Source of the DNA: CAMCXE01 sp036520615
GTDB lineage: Bacteria > Pseudomonadota > Gammaproteobacteria > Pseudomonadales > Cellvibrionaceae
Length of the DNA stretch: 64,000 nucleotides
Direction of reading: 5' to 3'
Assembly (NCBI GenBank): GCA_036520615.1
Contig: DATDJI010000018.1
Location: 62,001 to 126,000 of the forward strand
Shown here: in pieces, positions 17,377 to 26,048 of the stretch
Layout of the letters: each line of letters starts with the position of its first letter
Numbering within the stretch: position 1 is the first letter of the stretch
Program-made: the position numbers and the translations under genes
Notes under the pieces: model-generated
What the model saw: only the letters and a program-made list of their open reading frames with translations
Database searches by the model: none
What the model was told of the DNA's origin: nothing

Positions 17377-18237
17377 TTACTCAATATTCTGCACCTGCTC
17401 GCGCATCTGCTCGATTAACACTTTTAAGTCAACGGCAATTTGCGTGGTCTCGCTGGCGTTGGATTTAGATGAAAGCGTATTGGCTTCGCGATTTAACTCT
17501 TGCATTAAAAAATCTAATTTGCGCCCGACCGGATCTTTTTGTTTCAAGCAGTGGCGCACTTCAATAATGTGGGTTTCTAAACGGTCGAGTTCTTCTGCCA
17601 CGTCAGATTTTTGCGCTAAATAGACTAATTCTTGCGCTAGGCGCTCGCGGTCTATTTCCACTGCGAGGGCATCTAGTTTGGCTTTTAATTTTTCCTGCTG
17701 CAGTTGTTGTAATTTGGGCAGGTGAATTTTTAATTGGTTAACACCGTTTTGAATTAACACTAAACGCTGTTCAATTAATTGCGCCAGTTCAGTGCCTTCA
17801 CGGCTGCGGTTGGCTTGTAAGTCTGTGAGGGCGCGGGCAAATAACGTCATTACGGCGGCATCGAGCGCGTCCTGGTCCAGCGCTGGGGTTTGTAAAACGC
17901 CGGGCCAGCGCAGTACTTCTAACGCGTTAATCGGGGCGGCGTGCAATATATGTTGCGAGAGGGATTGGGCGAGGTCGATTAAATTGCGCGCGGCATCGAG
18001 ATTTACTGCTTGATTAGCGCTTTCATCCCATTTAATAAAAATAGAGGCTTCCACTTTGCCGCGGCTTAAATGGTTGCGCAGTTGATCGCGCAGGGGTAAT
18101 TCAAGGCGGCGCAATAAATCCGGCATGCGTATGGAGGGCTCTAAATAGCGGTGGTTTACGCTGCGTATTTCGCAGATTAATTGTCCCCAGGGTTGTTGTT
18201 GTTCTAAACGGGCGAAACCGGTCATGCTGCGCGGCAT
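17377..18237 (-). CDS. yicC: YicC-family endoribonuclease
   Basis: 286 residues, the usual length. The N-terminus MPRSMTGFAR followed by EIRSVNHRYLEP and the C-terminus with FLMQELNREANTLSSKS are the family hallmarks. YicC proteins are conserved endoribonucleases implicated in small-RNA turnover and stationary-phase survival. The gene is divergent from rph, the arrangement found in many gammaproteobacteria, and marks the return to core chromosome after the accessory block. Confidence 0.93.
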   Translation of the reverse strand: MPRSMTGFARLEQQQPWGQLICEIRSVNHRYLEPSIRMPDLLRRLELPLRDQLRNHLSRGKVEASIFIKWDESANQAVNLDAARNLIDLAQSLSQHILHAAPINALEVLRWPGVLQTPALDQDALDAAVMTLFARALTDLQANRSREGTELAQLIEQRLVLIQNGVNQLKIHLPKLQQLQQEKLKAKLDALAVEIDRERLAQELVYLAQKSDVAEELDRLETHIIEVRHCLKQKDPVGRKLDFLMQELNREANTLSSKSNASETTQIAVDLKVLIEQMREQVQNIE

Positions 18238-18378
18238 AGTGTGTTCTCGTGTGGGAATTAATAAAGGATAAGGGCTAGGAGTCTAGCACTTGCGCTTAAC
18301 AAGGTACTTGTACCGGGTTTTATTCTGGGCATTTTAGGCACTGCTTTAGGCGGTCACAATCTGGCCTGCCCATCGGGC

Positions 18379-18384
18379 TATAAT
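18379..18384 (+). promoter_or_regulatory. Candidate -10 element of rph
   Basis: A perfect TATAAT lies 32 bases before the rph start codon in the yicC-rph divergent region. No matching -35 is obvious at 16-18 bases upstream (ACAATC region). It also argues against the upstream in-frame ATG at 18383, which overlaps this box. Confidence 0.5.
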
Positions 18385-18415
18385 GCGCGCCCATTCATTT
18401 AGGTTTGACTTGTTC

Positions 18416-19138
18416 ATGCAACGACCCAGCGGCCGCGCCAGCCATCAATTGCGCCCGATCAGCATCACTCGCCATTACACAAAACACGCGGAAGGCTCGG
18501 TATTAGTGGCCTTTGGTGATACCCAGGTGTTGTGCACGGTATCCGTAACCGAAGGGGTGCCGCGATTTTTAAAGGGCACGGGGCAGGGTTGGTTAACCGC
18601 CGAATACGGCATGCTGCCGCGCTCCACCGGCAGCCGTATGGATCGCGAGGCGGCACGCGGTAAACAAGGTGGCCGCACATTAGAGATTCAGCGCTTAATT
18701 GGCCGCGCGCTACGTGCATCGGTGGATTTAAAAAAACTCGGTGAATTTACGCTGGTTGTGGACTGTGATGTTATCCAAGCAGACGGCGGCACGCGCACCG
18801 CTTCTATTACCGGCGCTTGTGTGGCCATGGTGGATGCGCTGAATTTTTTGCAACGCAAAGGCCAACTCAAAACCGACCCTTTATTAGGAATGGTAGCGGC
18901 AGTAAGCGTGGGTATTTATAAAGGCGAGCCGGTGTTGGATTTGGATTATTTAGAGGATTCTGCAGCGGATACGGATTTAAACCTGGTAATGAATGAAGCG
19001 GGCGGCATTATTGAAATTCAAGGTACTGCTGAGCACGGATCATTTAGCGATGTAGAACTGCAAAGCATGTTGAGTTTAGGGAAGGCGGGTATTGCTGATT
19101 TAATTGTGCTACAAAAACAGGCTTTGGCGGAGGGTTAA
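18416..19138 (+). CDS. rph: Ribonuclease PH
   Basis: 240 residues starting MQRPSGRASHQLRPISITR, the canonical RNase PH beginning; the in-frame ATG at 18383 adds 11 residues and overlaps a -10 box. The protein removes 3-prime extensions from tRNA precursors by phosphorolysis. Seen motifs: TKHAEGSVLVAFGDTQVLCT, the phosphate-binding ARGKQGGRTLEIQRLIGRALR, and DCDVIQADGGTRTASITGA. It is full length and near-identical in pattern to other gammaproteobacterial copies. Confidence 0.97.
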   Translation: MQRPSGRASHQLRPISITRHYTKHAEGSVLVAFGDTQVLCTVSVTEGVPRFLKGTGQGWLTAEYGMLPRSTGSRMDREAARGKQGGRTLEIQRLIGRALRASVDLKKLGEFTLVVDCDVIQADGGTRTASITGACVAMVDALNFLQRKGQLKTDPLLGMVAAVSVGIYKGEPVLDLDYLEDSAADTDLNLVMNEAGGIIEIQGTAEHGSFSDVELQSMLSLGKAGIADLIVLQKQALAEG

Positions 19139-19492
19139 GGTTAGTCGGCGGGCAGGCAAATGCTCGCCGAATTAATTATAAAAGTTGAGCTAATGTAGAT
19201 TTGCCGTTTAACAAAGCTCGGCTTTCTTGTGAATCAAGAATTACGTGCAAAATTTTAGCTGCGATGCCTCTGCAAAAAAGATAATTCAATTTGCACAATT
19301 CACTTAACCCTATACGCATCTTAATTACGTCCACGTCCTACATAGCTCAGAGCACCCTGCACAACCCGCTGGCTAGGCTCATCAATAGTGCCCTATACTC
19401 AACGCGAAAAGCTCACTGGAGCAGGCCAGCCTTCGCAGCCCCGTGCCTTTCGTTTTTCAATAATTACTATTTTTATTCCTTAGGAGCAGTAT
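19139..19492. other. Intergenic region rph-aqpZ
   Basis: Apart from the rph hairpin and the aqpZ ribosome binding site (TAGGAG near 19481) nothing is recognisable. An open frame at 19291-19500 has no coding character. Confidence 0.4.
19145..19170 (+). terminator. Hairpin after rph
   Basis: TCGGCGGGC at 19145-19153 pairs with GCTCGCCGA at 19162-19170 (nine pairs, one G-U) seven bases after the rph stop. The sequence after it is AT-rich but has no T-run, so termination may be weak. Confidence 0.45.
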
Positions 19493-20182
19493 ATGAATAA
19501 ATACGCAGCAGAATTAATAGGTACATTTTGGTTAGTGTTAGGTGGATGTGGCAGCGCGGTTTTAGCGGCGGCATTTCCGGGTGTGGGAATAGGTTTGTTG
19601 GGTGTATCGCTGGCGTTTGGTTTAACCGTATTAACTATGGCCTATGCTATTGGGCCTATTTCCGGCTGCCATTTAAATCCTGCTGTTTCTGTAGGCTTGT
19701 GGGCGGCAGGGCGTTTCCCCATAACCCAATTAGCTCCTTATATTGTGGCGCAAGTACTCGGCGCAATTTTAGCGGGCGCAACTTTGTATTTAATTGCCAG
19801 CGGAAAACCCGGCTTTGATTTAGCTGCCGGTTTTGCATCGAACGGTTATGACAGCCATTCCCCAGGTGGCTACAGTTTGTTAGCGGCGCTGGTATGTGAA
19901 GTAGTCATGACGATGATATTTTTAGTGGTAATTTTGGGCGCTACAGATAAAACGGCTCCAGCAGGCTTTGCCCCGATCGCTATTGGCTTATGCTTAACAC
20001 TCATTCACCTTATTAGCATTCCCGTTACCAATACCTCCGTCAACCCAGCGCGCAGCACCGGCGTGGCTGTTTTTGTCGGCGATTGGGCGCTCGCGCAGTT
20101 ATGGTTGTTTTGGGCAGCGCCTATTGTCGGTGGCGTGTTGGGCGCCGGGATATACAAAATAATTAGCCCAAAAACTGCATAA
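19493..20182 (+). CDS. aqpZ: Aquaporin Z (water channel)
   Basis: 229 residues with six membrane segments and both NPA boxes: HLNPAVSVG in the first half and NTSVNPARSTG in the second. The arginine after the second NPA, the Thr before it and the His in LIHLISIP correspond to the narrow selectivity filter of water-selective AqpZ rather than glycerol facilitators. It sits in the inner membrane and allows rapid osmotic water flow. The start has TAGGAG nine bases upstream. It is a single-gene unit. Confidence 0.95.
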   Translation: MNKYAAELIGTFWLVLGGCGSAVLAAAFPGVGIGLLGVSLAFGLTVLTMAYAIGPISGCHLNPAVSVGLWAAGRFPITQLAPYIVAQVLGAILAGATLYLIASGKPGFDLAAGFASNGYDSHSPGGYSLLAALVCEVVMTMIFLVVILGATDKTAPAGFAPIAIGLCLTLIHLISIPVTNTSVNPARSTGVAVFVGDWALAQLWLFWAAPIVGGVLGAGIYKIISPKTA

Positions 20183-20454
20183 TTAATCGCGTGATACACC
20201 CCGCTGCTTTTAGTTGTGCGCTGATTGCCAGGCTCACGAAAACAGCTGGGGTGAATTATTCCTTGCGATAAAACAATAAAAATCTAACCGCTCGGTGAAT
20301 AAATCACAAAATTAAAGTAATCGATTCCACAGATTTCTGTTATCTAGAAAGATTAGCCTGGGCACATCCAAGCAGTAAAACCGACGTTTTGCTGTGCCCT
20401 GATCTTTCTTTCCCCTGCACCGCTTTAGGGGCTGCCTTTTAACAGGAATATACA

Positions 20455-21378
20455 ATGGCCGCTATAAAATTTACTCCGCACCCAGATTTTCCCAAAGCTA
20501 AATGTTTTTTTACTCCTGCAGGTTATTTTTGGAAGATTCAGCTGCGCGAATGGGCTTTTGCACAAATTAATGTTGAGCATTTTATCGCAGGGCTCAAGGC
20601 CACCTCTAACAACCCCAATGTGGCACAAGGCAATACGGGGGTAGGGCCTAAGGCGCTAACGTTAAGCAACATAAAAGGTACAGGTGCCACGGTTAAGCTA
20701 TTTGCTGATAAACCTGGATTTACGCTAATTTATTTTTATGACCAGGACCCCGCTAAATTAGTTGACGGCGTGCATATGCAAGTCGAGGTTCTCACCCGTA
20801 GAGCTAATAAACCTACCGATATTTCCCTCACTAAATTAGAGGGCCGCACGGTTGCAATCAATGCACCAGATGCCCGCGCTTACGAAATGCAGACCACCCT
20901 TAAGTTTAGTGATGCCGCCAGCAATCCCCTCGGATTATTCACTGGTGTGCCCACTGGTACCCAGCACTTGGTTATTTCCAGCCACGGCGGTGTACCGTCC
21001 ACAACGGATAGAAATGATGTAGGCAAAATCTGTTTATTTGTGGCGGGGTTTAAGTTAAATACTTTACGCTTAGATACGGGGAACGTAGAGGAAGTATTTA
21101 AAACACTTAAAGGCCGCCTAGCCGCTAATTGTGTTATTTGGTTTGGCGGCTGCAACATAGGTGCTAACCGCAATTTTTGCAGCAAAGCCGCTATTGCATC
21201 TGGCTGTTATGTGGTGGCACCTGTGATGCCGCTATTAAATAAAACTTTTCCGAAAAACTTTGTGGATATGTTAGATGGGTTTGCTATACCGGCGGTATTT
21301 GACCCAACCGGCAAAGGCATCAGTGTTAGCGATTTTTGTGCGAAACAGGCTGACCTTAAATTCAACGTGCCAGTTTAA
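20455..21378 (+). CDS. Unknown protein with a caspase/CHAT-like (DUF4347-like) C-terminal half
   Basis: 307 residues, no signal peptide, start with AGGA upstream. The N-terminal half (about 1-165) is beta-rich with no family I can name. The second half has HLVISSHGG (His177) and, 56 residues later, CVIWFGGCNIGANRNF (Cys233) followed by AIASGCYVVAP. This order, a hydrophobic strand ending in His-Gly and a later strand ending in Gly-Cys-Asn with a small-residue turn, is the pattern of CHAT/DUF4347 and other caspase-fold cysteine peptidases. It might be a protease or a secreted/injected toxin, but no delivery or immunity gene is evident next to it. The assignment rests on motif pattern only. Confidence 0.5.
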   Translation: MAAIKFTPHPDFPKAKCFFTPAGYFWKIQLREWAFAQINVEHFIAGLKATSNNPNVAQGNTGVGPKALTLSNIKGTGATVKLFADKPGFTLIYFYDQDPAKLVDGVHMQVEVLTRRANKPTDISLTKLEGRTVAINAPDARAYEMQTTLKFSDAASNPLGLFTGVPTGTQHLVISSHGGVPSTTDRNDVGKICLFVAGFKLNTLRLDTGNVEEVFKTLKGRLAANCVIWFGGCNIGANRNFCSKAAIASGCYVVAPVMPLLNKTFPKNFVDMLDGFAIPAVFDPTGKGISVSDFCAKQADLKFNVPV

Positions 21379-21384
21379 ACTGGC
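21369..21384. repeat. Perfect 16-bp palindrome across the stop codon
   Basis: GCCAGTTTAAACTGGC is fully self-complementary and includes the TAA stop (21376-21378) of the caspase-like gene. With no loop bases it is better as a protein-binding palindrome or cruciform than as a terminator, though an RNA hairpin with a four-base loop is possible. Confidence 0.6.
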
Positions 21385-21945
21385 GATAGCTAGAACTCCT
21401 GTCAAAAATGCCTAAATAATATTTTAATAAAGCTCAGTTGCACAAAGCTTGAGGCTATGTATTTAGATCCAATGCTCGAAACACCGAAGACTTGGCGAGA
21501 AATGTAATTATTGACAGGAATAATTGGATTCGACGCTATTTTCTACCTTTAATAAAGCTATTATCAATTCGCCTGATTTTAATATTTAAAGTTGTAAAGC
21601 GCGTTGTGCCTATTAAGCTCGGTTCTGAAAAGCGCTCAGTGCTCTTAGTGCGCTGTTTGCTCGCGCTTAAGAATAAACAAGCGTCATCGGCTATTTATAA
21701 TCGAGTTAAAAATAAATCCACTATATTTGTTCACCGGTATCGCGCAATTAAAATTCCCGCGAAACTATGTTATACGGCTGGCGGGTAAGGCTTGATATGC
21801 GCAGATGAGTGTTCGAAATGGGCCAATAATTTCTAAGGCCAGTTATTCGCAATTTGTTGTCTGACACGGTAGGCATTGATTTATGATTGCGTAAAACCAA
21901 TTTCGACTGTTAAAAACGCGACGGGTTTTAAGAATTCACCCTCTG
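21379..21945. other. Long intergenic region before ruvX
   Basis: No confident gene. A plus-strand frame at 21492-21788 (98 residues, TTG start, one hydrophobic segment RRYFLPLIKLLSIRLILIF, then lysine-rich) is possible but has no ribosome binding site. A hairpin-like tract around 21910-21931 (TTAAAA...TTTTAA) could end the minus-strand ruvX transcript. Confidence 0.35.
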
Positions 21946-22368
21946 CTAAGCTGCCAGCCAAGCTTCCAAAATAATCCGCGCGGCTATTGAGTCGATAGGG
22001 GATTGCGCATAATTGCCTTTGTGGCCGCGCTCTTTTGCTTCCCATTTTGCTTCCCGAGTGGAGAGCCGTTCATCCACCATTTGCGTTGGCAAGCCAAAAC
22101 GCCCGTGTAAGCGGTTACCGAATTTACGAGCGCGCGTGCTTAATTCGCTTTCGCTGCCGTCCATATTTAACGGCAAACCCACGAGTAATAATGTGGGTTG
22201 CCATTCGCTGAGCAAAGCACCGATGGCATCCCACTGCGGAATACCGTCGCGCGCTTTTAACGGGGTTAGCTCGCGAGCTGTTTGTGTGATGCTTTGGCCG
22301 TAAGCGACACCGATATTTTTAAGGCCATAGTCAAATAATAAAACTGCGCTCGGTTTAACTTCCGCCAT
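21946..22368 (-). CDS. ruvX: Holliday-junction resolvase-like RuvX/YqgF
   Basis: 140 residues from the ATG at 22368, which overlaps the algH stop by one base (TGATG). The RNase H-like fold shows LLFDYGLKNIGVAYG, LLLVGLPLNMDGSES, MVDERLSTREA and a C-terminal PIDSIAARIILEAWL with the conserved acid. YqgF proteins act in pre-16S rRNA 5-prime processing and have been linked to recombination. The first motif is slightly unusual, with Tyr-Gly after the Asp. Last gene of the gshB-tonB-algH-ruvX run. Confidence 0.95.
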   Translation of the reverse strand: MAEVKPSAVLLFDYGLKNIGVAYGQSITQTARELTPLKARDGIPQWDAIGALLSEWQPTLLLVGLPLNMDGSESELSTRARKFGNRLHGRFGLPTQMVDERLSTREAKWEAKERGHKGNYAQSPIDSIAARIILEAWLAA

Positions 22369-22946
22369 CAAGCGTGGCCTAGTTGCGGCGAAATTAAATT
22401 CGGGTCTATGCCTAAGTGTTTTGCTGCCGCACTCCAGCGCAGTTCAATAGGCGTGCAAAAAAGTAATTCGTATGAGGCAGGCACAGTTAGCCAAGCATTC
22501 GTGGCCAATTCATCCTCTAGTTGCCCGGCGCTCCAGCCAGCGTGGCCGAGGGCAAATAATGCGTGAGTAGGCCCTTGGCCCACGGAGAGGGCAGTGAGTA
22601 TGTCTTTGGAGCCGGTAAGGCAGATACCGTCGATAACTTTTAGGCTGGAATCCCAGCTGCCTTCTTCGTTATGCAAAACAAAACCGCGCTGAGTATTTAC
22701 CGGGCCGCCGGCAAGCACGGGCGCATGGCAGATGTTCTCACCTAAGGGTAAATTTAATTCTTCAAACACCTGGCCGATATTCAGATCCAGCGGGCGGTTT
22801 AGCACAATTCCCATGGCGCCCTCTGCGCTGTGGTCGCAAATGTACGTCACTGTATGGGAAAAGTGAGGGTCTTTAAGGCTGGGCGTGGCAATCAACAAAT
22901 GGTTGCGCAGGCTATCTCCTAAGGTAATCGTGGATTCAAGCGGCAT
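22368..22946 (-). CDS. algH: AlgH/YqgE family protein
   Basis: 192 residues. Family features are NHLLIATPSLKDPHFSHTVTYICDH, GAMGIVLNRPL, VLAGGPVNTQRGFVLH and ALGHAGWSAGQLEDEL. The biochemical role of the family is unsettled; in Pseudomonas AlgH has been tied to alginate regulation. GGAG lies six bases before the ATG. It overlaps ruvX and follows the tonB-like gene by 73 bases, the same order as in P. aeruginosa. Confidence 0.94.
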   Translation of the reverse strand: MPLESTITLGDSLRNHLLIATPSLKDPHFSHTVTYICDHSAEGAMGIVLNRPLDLNIGQVFEELNLPLGENICHAPVLAGGPVNTQRGFVLHNEEGSWDSSLKVIDGICLTGSKDILTALSVGQGPTHALFALGHAGWSAGQLEDELATNAWLTVPASYELLFCTPIELRWSAAAKHLGIDPNLISPQLGHA

Positions 22947-23019
22947 TCAAAACTCCAGGCCTTATAAATGTGTAAACGAGCCTTAATTAAGGCCTCGTCT
23001 TTAATTAAGTGTGGCACGG

Positions 23020-23892
23020 TTAATTCGTCGACAGCCCAGTAATTTCAAATTTCCATGTGCGAATAATTTCAAGCTTATCGTTACCTGCCATAACCTCAGC
23101 CGGCACTGCATTAAACGGTGCGGCCAAATGCACAATTTGCAAGGCTGCCTGGTTTAAAACGGCATGGGTGGCGGATTCCAAAATTTCTACACGGTCGATT
23201 GTGCCGTTAGGGTTAATCAGCACGGCAAGGCGCAGCTCTCCAAATTGATGGTTGTGCAAAGCTTCTTTCGGGAAGTGTTTGTTGCCGACGGCCTCTACGG
23301 TTTCGTTCCACTGATTTAAATATTCGGCGTCTTTTGAGGCGATAGCGGAAACTGCCGTCATGCGGCGGATTCTCGGGCGCATGGCCTCTTGCTGATTAAG
23401 GCGATCGCGCTTGGCCATTAAAGCGGCTTTTTCAGCAGTTTCCGGTGGGGTTTCGATATCTTCTGCATCGAGCGTTTTAGCGGCCGGCTCCACTGTGGGC
23501 TCTTTTGACGTGGGCAATTGCTGGCTGCTCTCGGCGCTGGTTTTAACAATTTCGTCAGGTGAGCTGTTAGCTTCGGTGGTTTTGTGCATCTCAATTGGCG
23601 TGGTTTGCTGCACATTTGGATCGGCAAAGACGGCGTCATCCGCCGCGGTGAGCTCCTTAGGTGTTTCGCTCGTGCCGCTCGCCTCTTGGTTGGACTGAGC
23701 TAAAAAGTCAGCCTGTTTGGGCGCCTCTGTGGCGTGTGTGGCAAGAGTTACGTTCAAAGTGGGTGCCACTCGCGACCCTTGCACCACGCTAAAACCTACG
23801 CCCAACAGCACCAGAGCATGCAGCCCAATGGCCAGGAATAGGGTAAAACTTAAACGGTCGCCGGTTTCTACAGTGGGGTCAAGAGTGGCCAT
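23020..23892 (-). CDS. TonB-family energy transducer (TonB3-like)
   Basis: 290 residues: a short cytoplasmic start, one membrane helix near 18-38 (LFLAIGLHALVLLGVGFSVV), a long Glu/Thr/Ala/Pro linker (about 60-170), and a C-terminal TonB domain (HNHQFGELRLAVLINPNGTIDRVEI...). It lies nine bases after gshB and before algH, exactly the context of TonB3 (PA0406) in P. aeruginosa, which is required for twitching motility and pilus assembly. By analogy it may act with the pil genes opposite rather than with nutrient receptors. It could also energise the receptor at 5.5 kb; the sequence does not decide. Confidence 0.88.
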   Translation of the reverse strand: MATLDPTVETGDRLSFTLFLAIGLHALVLLGVGFSVVQGSRVAPTLNVTLATHATEAPKQADFLAQSNQEASGTSETPKELTAADDAVFADPNVQQTTPIEMHKTTEANSSPDEIVKTSAESSQQLPTSKEPTVEPAAKTLDAEDIETPPETAEKAALMAKRDRLNQQEAMRPRIRRMTAVSAIASKDAEYLNQWNETVEAVGNKHFPKEALHNHQFGELRLAVLINPNGTIDRVEILESATHAVLNQAALQIVHLAAPFNAVPAEVMAGNDKLEIIRTWKFEITGLSTN

Positions 23893-23901
23893 GAGTGCGT
23901 G

Positions 23902-24858
23902 TTAAGTTCCTAAGCGTCGATTGATGGCATTCATTAATATTGAGCCTATGTCCGTGGGAAACACCTTGTTGATCTCGCGAGCACAGGTGGGGCTGGTGAC
24001 ATTAATTTCAGTGAGGTAATCGCCGATAACATCCAGGCCTACAAAGAGTAATCCCTTCGCCTTAAGACTAGGCGCGACCTGCTGCACAATCCAATGATCG
24101 CGCTCAGTTAACGGCACCGGTACGCCTTTGCCACCAGCGGCTAAGTTGCCGCGAGTCTCACCTTGGGCGGGTATACGAGCCAGCGCATAGGGAATAGGTT
24201 CGCCGTCAACGACCAAAATGCGCTTATCGCCTTGGGTAATCTCCGGGATATAGCGCTGCGCCATAATAAATTCGCAGCCGTCGAGAGTTAGCGTTTCTAA
24301 AATCACGCTTACATTTGGATCGTCGGGCTTCGCGCGAAAAATACGGCTGCCGCCCATGCCGTCTAAGGGTTTATAAATAACATCTTTATACTCGACATGA
24401 AATGCGCGCAGGCGGGCTATGTCTCGGCTGACCAAATGGGGGGGGCAGCAGGCGGGAAAATGTGTGGCAAAAAACTTCTCATTGCAATCGCGCAAACTGC
24501 GCGGATCATTTACTACGAGCGCGCCCTGTTGCTGAGCCTGTTCAAGAATGTATGTGGCGTAGATATACTGGTTATCAAACGGCGGGTCTTTACGCATGAG
24601 AATGGCGTTTATATCACCTAAACGAACCTCCTGCCGCTCGCCTAATTCGTACCACTGGTTGGCATCCTCGAATACCTGCAGTTGGCGCAGGCTGGCATAA
24701 GCGATACCATTTTGCGCATAAAGGTCATGCATCTGGGCGTACCACAGCGCAAACCCTTGATGTTGGGCTGCCAATAACAAAGCAAGCGTAGTGTCTTTAT
24801 AGAAATTGATTCCTTCAATGGGGTCCATCACTACGGCAAGTGATCTAAGCTGTGACAT
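23902..24858 (-). CDS. gshB: Glutathione synthetase
   Basis: 318 residues from ATG 24858 (MSQLRSLAVVMDPIEGINFYKD), with GAGGAA eight bases upstream; the in-frame ATG at 24900 is 14 codons earlier and has no family match. It is an ATP-grasp ligase joining gamma-glutamylcysteine and glycine. Seen: ATP-grasp motifs YKPLDGMGGSRIFR, EFIMAQRYIPEITQGDKRILVVDGEP, RGNLAAGGKG and the end VGLDVIGDYLTEINVTSPT. First gene of the minus-strand run, divergent from pilG. Confidence 0.97.
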   Translation of the reverse strand: MSQLRSLAVVMDPIEGINFYKDTTLALLLAAQHQGFALWYAQMHDLYAQNGIAYASLRQLQVFEDANQWYELGERQEVRLGDINAILMRKDPPFDNQYIYATYILEQAQQQGALVVNDPRSLRDCNEKFFATHFPACCPPHLVSRDIARLRAFHVEYKDVIYKPLDGMGGSRIFRAKPDDPNVSVILETLTLDGCEFIMAQRYIPEITQGDKRILVVDGEPIPYALARIPAQGETRGNLAAGGKGVPVPLTERDHWIVQQVAPSLKAKGLLFVGLDVIGDYLTEINVTSPTCAREINKVFPTDIGSILMNAINRRLGT

Positions 24859-25265
24859 AAGTGGTTCCTCGGTGATAGTTTTGGAAAATCCCAAAGACAT
24901 AGCGCTTGCTAAGTGGTGGGTGCCTAAACGCGAAAAAAGGCGGCTGGCTCATGGCGGAATAGCTAAAGTTGGTCGATTATAAAAGGTATCGTTTGAAAGC
25001 ACCTGCTATAGCTGTAATGAATGAGAAATTTTATCTGTGACATGGCTTAAATCCCGTAAACTTTTCCGTTATCGCTGTTCAAGTGAATGGGGATGACACA
25101 ATTTAACGCGCGCAATGGCGGCTGATTTGACGTATTTTCTTGATATTCAAATACTTATGGAATCGCCTGCGCAACTATGTTAAAAGAGCAAGCCCGCCAA
25201 AAGGCTATGATGGATAACCTTTCTATGGCGATAATTTATTAAAACCACTGGTGTAGAGTCTGTCT
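24859..25265. other. Divergent control region gshB / pilG
   Basis: About 400 bases that should hold promoters for both operons. A TTGACG at 25127-25132 with an AT-rich stretch 17-19 bases later is a possible pilG promoter. A 21-codon frame, ATG 25177 to TAA 25242 (MLKEQARQKAMMDNLSMAI...), ends just before pilG; it lacks a ribosome binding site, so a leader peptide is only a possibility. Confidence 0.4.
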
Positions 25266-25661
25266 ATGGACGTGAATCTAGAACATCTTAAGGTGATGGT
25301 AATCGACGATAGTAAAACTATTCGTCGCACCGCAGAGACACTACTAAAAAAAGTAGGTTGTACTGTTGTCACCGCAACTGACGGCTTTGACGCCTTAGCT
25401 AAAATTGCTGATACGCGCCCGGATATCATTTTTGTGGACATCATGATGCCGCGCTTGGATGGTTATCAAACCTGTGCACTAATCAAAAATAACAGCGAAT
25501 TTAAGTCCACGCCGGTCATTATGTTATCGAGCAAAGACGGCTTATTTGATAAGGCCAAAGGACGCATTGTCGGCTCAGACCAATACCTGACTAAGCCTTT
25601 TAGCAAGGGCGAGTTACTCGGTGCAATTGAAGCACATGTTAAAACTACAAGCGCAGGCTGA
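25266..25661 (+). CDS. pilG: Twitching-motility response regulator PilG
   Basis: 131 residues, a single CheY-like receiver. Receiver residues: Asp-Asp in VMVIDDSKTIRR, phospho-acceptor Asp in IIFVDIMMPRLDG, and Lys in QYLTKPFSKGELL. The sequence is strikingly close to Pseudomonas PilG over its whole length (LLKKVGCTVVTATDGFDALAKIAD, GRIVGSDQYLTKPFSK). PilG is phosphorylated by ChpA and promotes pilus extension and cAMP signalling. First gene of the Pil-Chp operon, 18 bases before pilH. Confidence 0.97.
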   Translation: MDVNLEHLKVMVIDDSKTIRRTAETLLKKVGCTVVTATDGFDALAKIADTRPDIIFVDIMMPRLDGYQTCALIKNNSEFKSTPVIMLSSKDGLFDKAKGRIVGSDQYLTKPFSKGELLGAIEAHVKTTSAG

Positions 25662-25678
25662 TAGGGAGCGGAGGTAAC

Positions 25679-26041
25679 ATGGCTCGTGTCTTGATTGTTG
25701 ATGATTCACCGACAGAAACCTACAAACTTACCAGTATGCTGGAGAAACATGGGCATCAGGTGCTCACCGCAGGCAATGGTGCCGACGGCGTAGCCCTGGC
25801 CAAAGCTCAATTGCCCGATGTGGTGCTAATGGATGTGGTAATGCCCGGGCTCAACGGCTTTCAGGCAACCCGGCAGCTTAATAAAGCGCCGGAAACCAAT
25901 AAGATCCCCGTGATTATAGTAACGACGAAAGATCAGGAAACGGATCGTGTGTGGGGAATGCGCCAGGGCGCTAAGGCCTATCTCACGAAGCCGATTGAAG
26001 AAAAAGAACTGATCAGCGTGATCGCTCACGTTAGCAACTAG
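25679..26041 (+). CDS. pilH: Twitching-motility response regulator PilH
   Basis: 120 residues, a single receiver domain. Motifs: VLIVDDSPTETYKL, phospho-acceptor in VVLMDVVMPGLNGFQATRQL, and YLTKPIEEKELI. GGAGG lies six bases before the ATG. In Pseudomonas PilH is the second output of ChpA; it counteracts PilG and is associated with retraction. It follows pilG closely and precedes pilI by seven bases. Confidence 0.96.
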   Translation: MARVLIVDDSPTETYKLTSMLEKHGHQVLTAGNGADGVALAKAQLPDVVLMDVVMPGLNGFQATRQLNKAPETNKIPVIIVTTKDQETDRVWGMRQGAKAYLTKPIEEKELISVIAHVSN

Positions 26042-26048
26042 GCCCTCT

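Noticed and set aside
21492..21788. 98-residue plus-strand frame with a hydrophobic segment
   Set aside because: TTG start, no ribosome binding site and no recognisable similarity; kept only as a note in the intergenic entry.
25177..25242. 21-codon frame just before pilG
   Set aside because: No ribosome binding site and no attenuator-like structure; a leader peptide cannot be supported.
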